NCBI GenBank assembly: GCA_021186555.1
Contig: JAJKFL010000013.1
Span: 13,757,243-13,821,242, forward strand
Direction: 5' to 3'
DNA length: 64,000 bases
Origin: Reticulitermes speratus
Taxonomy: Eukaryota; Arthropoda; Insecta; Blattodea; Rhinotermitidae
The translations under genes and the position numbers were made by a program. The notes under the pieces were generated by a model. The model was not told where the DNA came from, searched no databases, and saw nothing but the letters and a program-made list of their open reading frames with translations. Below, piece by piece: positions 56,601 to 64,000 of the stretch; positions within the stretch are counted from its first letter, which is position 1; every line of letters begins with the position of its first letter.

Positions 56601-56805
56601 CAAACATGTAACGTACTGGAATGTTACCTCCATTTTTCGGGACGCGTAGTAAATTTTCGTTACAATAAAATCGACCATGCCGAACCTCACAAAATCAGTT
56701 ATTTCACTACCCCTCCCTCTTTACTCCCATCATAGACGCTGGTATTTTGTTTTGGTCAGTAGATTTTTTTTTCAATCCAAATGAGTTGTAACAGATAAAT
56801 ACCAA

Positions 56806-56880
56806 TATACACACGCCCGTGTTAACGAAATCAAGGAAATGAGATAAGCACGGCACGTATCACGTATGGAAGATATAATT
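56806..56880 (+). mobile_element. LINE-B, left part of a copy split by LINE-A
   Basis: CCCGTGTTAACGAAATCAAG, GAAATGAGATAAGCACGGCA, CGTATCACGTATGGAAGA aligns with 42863-42940 of the plus-strand LINE-B. The match continues at 57786. Confidence 0.7.
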
Positions 56881-57785
56881 CATTCATTCTGTAGTCTGTC
56901 TTACGACAGGTCCGTAGCCTCTTCCAAAGCGAGTTCTCCACAGGGTGCGATCTAGTGCTTCCTCTTTCAATTTCCAGTATCTCTTCTTTTCCTTAAGGTC
57001 ATCCAGTAGCTGCTTACGTCTTCTCCCTCGTCGTCCCGTCATTTCTATCCTTCCTTCTAACTTTCCTTCAATCACGTGTTTCAGAAGGCAGTTTCTACGC
57101 AAGATGTGACCAATCCAGTTAGCCTTTCTTCTTTTTATTGTATGTAGGATATTCCTCTCCTCCTTGACTCTGTGTAATACTTCTTCATTTCTCACACGAT
57201 CGGTCCAACTGATCTTCTCCATTCTTCTCCAGCACCACATTTCAAAACTTTCCAGATACTTCTGATCTGCTTTCCGAAGTGTCCACGTTTCAGCACCATA
57301 CAAAGCTATGCTCCAAACGTAGCACTTTACTAGTTTCTTCCTTAAATTTAATTCCAGTTTGCTGGTGAAAAGATTTTTCTTCTTGTTGAATGCTGCTTTT
57401 GCCATGGCAATTCTCGATTTAATTTCACGTGTACACCTTGCATCACTTGTTATCATGCTACCCAAATAATTGAAATATTCCACATTCTCCAATTGTTTTT
57501 GATCTATCATAATTTTCATTGGGGATGGTTGCCTTGAGATTTTCATTACTTTAGTTTTTCCCACATTCATTTCCATTCCATAGCGTCTTCCAATTTCAAT
57601 TAGTCTATCAATCATGCCCTGTAGCACCTTTTCTTCCCTAGCCAGTAGCACAAGGTCATCTGCATATTTCACAGTGCCAATTACTTGTCCTCCTATTTTG
57701 AAGTCTCCAAACCCTTCAAGAGCTTCCTTGGTAAGGTATTCGCTGTATAAGTTGAACAGAATCGGTGACAAGCAGCAACCTTGTA
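56881..57785 (-). pseudogene. LINE-A, longest copy: reverse transcriptase YADD to C-terminus
   Basis: 295-codon minus-strand frame, open to about 57783 with QGCCLSPILFNLYSEYL at its start. YADDLVLL, the polymerase catalytic motif, is at about residue 36-43. NVGKTKVMKI, NYLGSMITSDARCTREIKSR, GAETWTLRKADQKYLESFEM and WIGHILRRNCLLKHVIEG follow. The frame is uninterrupted, unusual for this window, so the insertion is young. The fingers, endonuclease and any ORF1 are missing by 5' truncation. Target duplication ATAATT (56875-56880 and 57786-57791). GNRA hairpin at 56896-56909 and ATTC-type tail. The domain order matches RTE/BovB, from memory. Confidence 0.9.
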
Positions 57786-58030
57786 ATAATTATAACTTGG
57801 GAACATTAAGGGAACAGATGACTTGGGAAACCTTGGCCATGGAACGATAACATTAAAACGGATCTTCATGGAACGGATGCACGTGGCTTAGGAAGAGGAC
57901 CAGTGACGATCTCTTGTGAACACGGCGATGAACATGCGGACTGCAGACAGATATGGGGGGTACCTCGATGAGCTGAGTTGCTATCAGCTTCTCAAGAAAA
58001 GATCGTTGCATTACGTGAATGAATAAGAGT
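57786..58030 (+). mobile_element. LINE-B, right part of the split copy
   Basis: ACTTGGGAAACCTTGGCCAT, GGAACGATAACATTAAAACG, GATCTTCATGGAACGG, GACGATCTCTTGTGAAC, ATGAACATGCGG, then CAGCTTCTCAAGAA. Matches 42980-43190. It joins the left part with the right spacing once LINE-A is removed. Confidence 0.7.
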
Positions 58031-58034
58031 GGCA

Positions 58035-59880
58035 TACGTAGCTGCTTTGTGAAATATATGTGTTAGTGGCATATCTTGGGGCAAGGGGTATGTACACGCG
58101 TCTTGCAGACGGCATCTTCTCCGTTCAGGACATCCAGAATTCAAAAACCCTACCAACAGTCACCAGGTCAATGCAAACAAAAACCTTTCTTGTCAGAATT
58201 TTAATAGAACACTGTCTGCAGTAATGAATTCGTATTACGAGGCAGATTACCAAGTAGTCTATTATTCATTTACTGAAATTCATCAGCTTAACGTGATACA
58301 GTCCGTTACGCTAAATATATAAAGAACCAATAAGGGTCCGTCAAACACAACATATATTTGATTTACAGAACCTCAAAACAGCTACACGTTTCAGTTTTTC
58401 ATTACTCAGTCATCTGACTGCACAATATTTACAATAATGCGTAACGCACAACAATGAAACCAATTTCAATCGAGACTGAGATATCAAAATTGCCATATTT
58501 CGTATGTATTCGTAAATATCATAAAATGTTTCTAGTAAAACAGACTACAATGATGGCCTATCACTGTTTGAGAAGGTAGCTGCACACCATATGGAAGTAT
58601 AATATTAGTATCATTGAAATCGGTTCGAGGAAGGACAATTTCTTACATACAGTCACGGCTAAAAGTATTTCCTCGTCGCTATGGTTGAGCGAGTGCATAA
58701 CATTAACGTACAGTCACACATCGCGTTCGCCCGCAAGCAAGCTACACCTCTGAAACTGCTCGAAGTATTTTGATTATATGAAGCATTGCGCTATCTACAG
58801 CAAAACTGTCGTGCGAATTCATTGCGTTTCCAATAGCTACAGCATGACAATTTAACACGACGATGAAACAGATCTTTATTAAATTATATATTGTTGAACA
58901 TACATTAAAACTGTTGGGCGAATACAATTAAATTTCCAGTAACTCCAAAACAAACCTCTACGTTACATAACGCTGAATTAGATCTTTATTATACTGTGCA
59001 CTGGGGTAACTATATTAAAATTGTGGAGCGAATTCAATTAAATTTCCAACTGGCCCAAAACAATCTCTATTTTACGTGGAGCTGAAATGGATATTTATCG
59101 GTTTTCTCCGAAGCATCTCATCGTAAATTGATCGTTCTACGAAGCTTCTGTCCATTTCGCATCCAACAACATGTTTTAAAATATACAAAAGATGTGGGTG
59201 ATGTTTAATGTATTTGAAGTGTGTTTAGTTTTGCAAGAACAGATTTTATCTCTAACAAACATTACGCCCAACGAGGTATCAAAAACAGCAGCAAACAGAG
59301 CATTCAGGAGATTTATGTCCTGTACTGTGTCACACTGTTTCAATTTTATTTACAACATAAGCCTCGAAACGAAACACAGGACACTTAGTGAATGTAGCTC
59401 GTTTTGCTCAAAGAGTTTACGTAAGAAATACTGCGTCAGAATTCCAGCGTTTGCGAGAAAAGAAAGTACAATTTCCAATGCAATATACTCAAGGGAATAC
59501 GAGTAAGTACGTAATATTTGCATATCCAGAAACAAACTTACGTCACCTGTTATGAAGATAGAGAAATAGCTAGTGCGTGTTATTTGTTTTGGAAAAGGGT
59601 GCTTTATATTGAACACTGAACACTACTACAAGGCTTTTAGAGAGGGTAAATCCTGAGACACAGCACGAAACGTCCGGTTGGCGTCTGGTTAGAATCCTGG
59701 AGTGTTTATCAGTCCACTTGCGTTAACTGGCACAGAAGGCCTATCAAAAAATACAGTCACAGCCGCTTCATTTAACAAAGTTCACGATTCATCACGCACA
59801 ACCTCCTAAGAACACAGTTTGACGACAGCTAATGACCACAACTGTCGACACAGCACTGTAAAATAACCGACTAGACACAC
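58035..59880. other. No recognisable gene
   Basis: At 58381-58421 the minus strand has AGATGACTGAGT, AAAAACTGAAACGTGTAGCT, faintly like the HHR layout. Otherwise nothing recognised. Confidence 0.35.
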
Positions 59881-59884
59881 GAAC

Positions 59885-60175
59885 TGCGCACCGAAAGTCG
59901 CCGTCGAGCGGGAAGCACTCTTCACATCAGGGAGGTCTCGTGTTCAAATCTCGGCCCCAAGACCGAATAACCTGAGGCTTTACATGGTTTTATTCGGTCC
60001 CTCCAGGCAAATGCCGGGACAGTACTACGCATGCATATTTCCAGGTTTTGTTAGCTACGTCAAAACCGCAACAGATGCTTTACTGGTCCACAGTTTTGTT
60101 CACTGTGGCCTTGCGGATACGAGTGGCTCATGTCCTACACAAAACGCCATTAAATAAGAGCAAGATAAAGGTAAG
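59885..60175 (+). mobile_element. SINE-5, tRNA-derived
   Basis: GGTCTCGTGTTCAAATCTCG is a box B, with a weak box A ahead. The body GGTTTTATTCGGTCCCTCCA, GGCAAATGCCGGGACAGTAC is the pattern of a widespread insect SINE. The 3' part CCTTGCGGATACGAGTGGCT is specific. Confidence 0.65.
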
Positions 60176-60424
60176 CATTTGGAAAGTATTCTAATTACAA
60201 CGAATATAACATAAGTAACATAAAAAAACGAATATTAACTTGGAGCAACTTTAGTCTGGTATAAAAAATAAATTGAACTGTGCTCTTAACATGCGTCATA
60301 CGTGTGGTGGGAAAATGAGATCCATATGAGAGTCACTTAGCATGCCTTGGCTGCATTTGACCAGAATGTTGTTTATATCTGTTTCAAAATTGGCGCTTTT
60401 GCTACAACTAAGCAATTAATGCCT

Positions 60425-60515
60425 CTGAGAAGCTAATGTCACTAAGCCAATCAACACCCTTTTCCCATTTTATGGAACCCGAAGGTTCATGAGCCTGCTC
60501 AAAAAAAAAAAAAAA
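60425..60515 (-). mobile_element. LINE-B, 3' end fragment
   Basis: AGAAGCTAATGTCACTAAGC, TTTTATGGAACCCGAAGGTT, CATGAGCCTGCTC. The hairpin (60475-60488) is intact although the rest is eroded. It is followed by 15 A. Confidence 0.75.
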
Positions 60516-60621
60516 GCCGGCCAAACTTTTGCAACCTGAACTAAATTAATGCAGTTCACATTTACAGGCCCTGTATTTTAAAGCACATTTTAATATTACT
60601 TCGAGTAAATTAAAGTAAGAA

Positions 60622-60875
60622 AGGAAAATCATATATACAATAAAATCAAATACAGCTAACTGGAATGGTCACATACTGAGTAGAAAATGTCTTCTAAAAC
60701 ATGTTATTGACGAAAAGACAGAAGGGGAAAGAAGAGGAGGAAGAAGAGGTAAGCAGCTACTGGATGACCTTAAGGAAAACAGACAATACTGGAATTTGAA
60801 ACAGGAAGCACTAGATCGCTTGCAACACGTTTGCAAGAGGCTACGGACTTGTCGCAAGACAGACAACGAAATGAA
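60622..60875 (+). pseudogene. LINE-A, diverged copy
   Basis: Plus frames show ANWNGHILSRKCLLKHVIDE, GGRRGKQLLDDLKENRQYW, NLKQEALDRLQHV and RLRTCRKTDNE. Older than the other LINE-A copies. The 3' hairpin is here TTGTC-GCAA-GACAG (60849-60862), still a GNRA loop on a paired stem. Confidence 0.85.
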
Positions 60876-61099
60876 CGCGTTTATATCTGGGTGTTCCAAA
60901 TATCTGTTCGCTTCAGCTTTTCCGACTAATATTATGCAACCATTTCTCTTCTGGACTGTGCCACATACCCAGCCAGTCTAATCCTCCTTTATTTGATCGT
61001 TGTCACAGTAGATGGTTCCACAATCATCTAAAACAATTTCCCCAGGAAATTCCACGAAAAATTTAATTCAACACTGTCGTTTTCCATTTTTTTTAAATA

Positions 61100-61260
61100 C
61101 CAACTAATGCACGTTCAATGTCACTATTTATTTGAGTTAACACTACCCCTACATATGTTTCGGACCTTATCGGACCATCATCAGGGGGTCTTTCTATCAA
61201 ACTACACTTTTACACATCCATAAGTTCATGTGTTATCATTTGCAGTCAAGTCACTTTTGG
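61100..61260 (-). repeat. HHR repeat, single arm
   Basis: Flanks match the arm at 28532: CCAACTAATGCACGTTCA and ACTACACTTTTACACATCCA compare with CCAACGAAATGCACTTCA and ACTACGTTCACTTTACATCC. Only one arm is present, so it is a solo repeat of the 28532 family. Confidence 0.7.
61146..61188 (-). ncRNA. Hammerhead-like motif with canonical CTGATGA core
   Basis: Minus strand: CCCC (stem I), CTGATGA (61178-61184), T, GGTCC-GATAA-GGTCC (stem II, four pairs and a U-U mismatch), GAAA, CATATG (stem III AC/GU, AUAU loop), T, A as cleavage base, GGGG (stem I). All invariant hammerhead bases are present, with the same one-base insertion before stem II as in its relatives. Confidence 0.68.
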
Positions 61261-61264
61261 GTTT

Positions 61265-62080
61265 TGTTATGTTATGTAACCTTTAGGAAAAGGTTATGTT
61301 TGAATTGTAAAAACTGAGACACTGTACAAAATCCTAAAGAAGTTAAAAGTTAAAAATTTTGTGTCTATATGTACGTTGTTTATAACATAATTATCGTACT
61401 AACTACGCACTTTATTAACTTGATGTTACGTAGAGTCGTGGTACTTGGATTTGGAGGTCACTTTTGAATTACTCTGTTTTGTACTGCTTGTTGGCGTGCT
61501 GCGTGTTCGTGTTTATTGGACGTCTAGTGGAGTGTCGTTTTCCAGTTTACAATCCTACTGTAACCGAACACCAGATTCACACAAAGAATGCGTGATGTCC
61601 ACTTCGTTGACCTAAGTAAAGTGATCCGGCATCTACAGCAAGTAATAGAAAAAGTCAATTAAACAGAACAGTTGTAACGAAGTGTCAGTTTTAAACGCTC
61701 TCCGGGACGACTCTAGGTTAGCCACTGAATGGGGCAAGCCACAAGGTGGCGTAATGGAACGACATTTCCATCTGGCACCATGTGAAAGAAGCACAACATT
61801 TAAACTGAGCTCTTTCACTTCTCTTTCTTGTAATTTCACCCAGTTTCAAGCTTCTACACTCATTAGAAAACACTTCGTTCTGAATTCACTAAGTGCACCA
61901 CATTCAACTTGTTGAACAAAATGGGTCTTAGTAAAATAAGTTATTGATAATTGGTTTTGATCAGCTCTCACAGCGGGTGTAAAACTGCAAGACTTATTAC
62001 TTGATTACGTACGGTTTGTTAAACAGAATCTCAGCGTCCAATGAGAGGATGACGAGCGAAAAAGGGAGATAGAAAAGGAC
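61265..62080. other. No recognisable gene
   Basis: Nothing recognised. Confidence 0.4.
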
Positions 62081-62084
62081 ACAG

Positions 62085-62320
62085 AAGTAAGCTGTCGTCG
62101 CCTCAAGATGTACTATACTGGAATTTGCCTCAAACGACGAAGGCATACCATGAAAAATCTCAGATCATGTGGTGTGGCGGCAGGGAATCGAAACCGGTAA
62201 CTCCCGAACGTGAGTCAGGACCGGGTAAATCGCGAACACAAGTCAGAACCGGGTAACTCCCAAATACAAATCAGAAGACTTACCGATTGAGTAACCTAAC
62301 TCGGTGATTGTATGACCAGG
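62085..62320 (-). mobile_element. SINE-6 with triplicated tRNA segment
   Basis: Minus strand: GAGTTAGGTTACTCAATCGG (box A), then three units of about 28 bp, TCTGATTTGTATTTGGG.., TCTGACTTGTGTTCGCG.., CCTGACTCACGTTCGGG.., each ending TTACCGG-like, then GGTTTCGATTCCCTGCC (box B). The body TTTTTCATGGTATGCCTTCG with GTTTGAGGCAAATTCC resembles SINE-5. The units lie between the boxes, where a tRNA has its anticodon and variable arms. Confidence 0.6.
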
Positions 62321-62324
62321 ATAC

Positions 62325-62890
62325 TGGTTAATTAGCCGCTCGTGAATTGGTTAGTTCATTGATTAGATAGTTAGTAACTATGGAGTTATCGAAGGGAGTG
62401 GCAAAGTACTTTTAACTCAAGACTTGTGACAAATACTACGCCGAACTCATTAACACTAAGCCAGATTTTAAGTCCTAACATGGTCCAAATAACCCAAGAA
62501 AAATTATTTTTGAATTACTAGGCCACTGAAGACTGATACAGCAAGCTCCTCCAAAAAATCGGCAATTATTCTCAAATCGACAAGAAATCGTATCCCAGAG
62601 CACTTGAACCTACACCAACACTGCTCCAATTTCATTCATACCTTAAACTCGGCCACGACCGCCCCTTGTCCATTCTCTATAACCATAAATACGTAATGAC
62701 ATGCCTAATCGCATCCTACGATAAGCAAATTGAATCATCGTTGTTAAATAATCTACATACGAATAAATTAACCTAGACTGTGGATTCTGAATCAAGTCTG
62801 ATTGTTATGCCCATAACGTTCATCGAAAAAGAGCAAAATTATTTGTTGGGTACACGCAGTGCCTAGTTCGGAACAGCACTACATAAAAGA
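62325..62890. other. No recognisable gene
   Basis: Nothing recognised. Confidence 0.4.
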
Positions 62891-62894
62891 GGTA

Positions 62895-63158
62895 ATGTTG
62901 TCTCTGTCCAGGCCATAAAGGCATAAGTGGAGTACAGGTACAGCTCCACTTTTTCTTAACCTCGGCGCTAGATGAAGATAAGTGGTCAACATCACGCTCC
63001 AACCGCTTTACCCCCGGGAAAGAAACCCGGTACCAACTGGACAGGAGGTTGGATTGGGCCCGGAGACAGTCTGGACGTTTTGGAGAGCAGAAAAATCTCT
63101 TGGCGCTGCCGGGATTCGAACCCCGAACCGTCCAGCCCTTAGCCTAGGCACTCTAGAC
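62895..63158 (-). mobile_element. SINE-4, complete
   Basis: Hairpin at 62925-62951, CACGCTCCAACCGCTTTACC, CGGGAAAGAAACCCGGTACC, GGGCCCGGAGACAGTCTGGA, and head with GGGGTTCGAATCCCGGC (box B, minus strand). Confidence 0.88.
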
Positions 63159-63159
63159 A

Positions 63160-63885
63160 AACGATATTTACAGACGTTTCACAGAAACCTTCTGCCTTCT
63201 TCTGAAGACTACAATGTATATGGACCGGTGTATGAAAGTTAAAATTTCGTACCGTTGAGATATTTCATAACGCCATGTCAACTACACAGGATTTACAGCG
63301 TCGAGTGCAAATAGTATCACATTAATTACAGATGGAATGTGGCAGAGCCACTGCGTATTTAACGCTTTGTAGCATAAAATTAGTCTAAATAATATTTTAA
63401 AATCAAGTTCCTAAAGCGCAGGAACCACCAAACGGTTAACGCTAGATACGGAGACAATCGGTATGCCTTCAGGGAATTACACGAAACCCGTAAATACACA
63501 TTTGGGCAATTTCTGCACGATTAAGCAGGCGGTTCCTACAGCAACAACTGAGCTTCAAAGAGTTAAGATCCTAACATAGAAGCTCTTTGGTGTGTTAAGG
63601 ACAACGAGGATAAAAAACAGCAACCTATAATCAAGTGGAACCTGGTTCAAACCTTGTCTGGTCTAAGTGGGATTAGTACACAAAGCAGTTCTGCAGCAAT
63701 TTTCTCTGAACTTCCCTCGGAACCTAACCCCCTCCACCGCCGCAGTCAAAGCTTATTGTCACTAATCCCATTCAAGTTAATTACCATCAGTCAGCTGCAA
63801 CAGCGTTGCTAGGTAACGCTGATCTCTCTTTGCTTTGGCCTGACGCAAACTAGCCTGATGATTGCTAGACAAAGTCCCCGCTCAT
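63160..63885. other. No gene; possible eroded HHR-like patch
   Basis: At 63166-63212 the minus strand has CAGAAGA, a CAGAA-GGT-TTCTG hairpin, then GAAACGTCTGTAAA: the layout of the GAAACGTC motifs, core changed by one base. Nothing else recognised. Confidence 0.35.
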
Positions 63886-63887
63886 TA

Positions 63888-63945
63888 GAGCAGCAGCAGA
63901 AGCAGCAGTAGTAGTACTAGTAGTAGCAGTAACAGTAGCAGTTAT
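63888..63945. repeat. AGC/AGT-rich trinucleotide microsatellite
   Basis: AGCAGCAGCAGAAGCAGCAG followed by TAG/TAC variants and AGCAGTAACAGTAGCAG. An imperfect repeat continues into an ATT/ATC-rich end of the window. Confidence 0.85.
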
Positions 63946-64000
63946 CTCGACTATGTTCATAATTATCATCATTATCTTCATCATAATACATTAAAAATTA

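Overview
This is eukaryotic, AT-rich, repeat-saturated intergenic or deep-intronic DNA of a large insect genome. The mix of repeats fits a cockroach: tRNA-derived SINEs, two non-LTR retrotransposon families known to me from Blattodea, and foldback elements with GAAACGTC motifs. Periplaneta americana is my best guess, from remembered repeat families and not from any search. No host gene is certain. The only host-like coding candidate is a possible terminal exon on the minus strand at 12498-12773, preceded by a good splice acceptor. No CRISPR, operon, rRNA or genuine tRNA gene was seen.

Names used below. LINE-A is an RTE/BovB-like non-LTR retrotransposon with 5 fragments; the longest, 56881-57785, keeps the YADD half of the reverse transcriptase. 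LINE-B is a second non-LTR family, recognised by [10 protein letters not shown] and a terminal NLRVP-stop. SINE-1 to SINE-6 are tRNA-derived SINE types. R1 and R2 are unclassified interspersed repeats. 'HHR foldbacks' are inverted repeats carrying a hammerhead-ribozyme-like core. 'GAAACGTC foldbacks' are a separate inverted-repeat family.

Layout. 1-2.8 kb: LINE-A tail and an HHR foldback. 4.06-6.65 kb: an internally deleted pogo-like transposon holding a hAT-type MITE with a perfect 8-bp target duplication. 7-9.8 kb: LINE-B scraps, a decayed HHR and a tandem GAAACGTC unit. 11-14.2 kb: SINEs, the exon candidate, a mariner tail and R1. 15.2-16 kb: a hAT-like element with an internal minisatellite. 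20.6-22.3 kb: two mariner/IS630-superfamily transposase relics. 24.4-34.6 kb: dense SINEs, two large GAAACGTC hairpins, an HHR foldback and a LINE-A insertion with its target duplication. 38-44.2 kb: foldbacks, a GC-rich inverted-terminal-repeat element, LINE-B and a near-complete 270-bp HHR hairpin. 46-52.3 kb: R1, foldbacks and a pogo-type MITE. 53.8-61.3 kb: LINE-B, SINEs, LINE-A nested in LINE-B, and a lone HHR with the canonical core. 62-64 kb: a SINE with a triplicated tRNA segment and SINE-4.

The most interesting material is RNA structure in mobile elements: (i) hammerhead-like cores whose stems I, II and III can be drawn by eye in several elements; (ii) LINE-B ends in a cUUCGg tetraloop hairpin made from its last codons and LINE-A in a GNRA tetraloop hairpin; (iii) a SINE-4 hairpin with covarying base pairs between copies.
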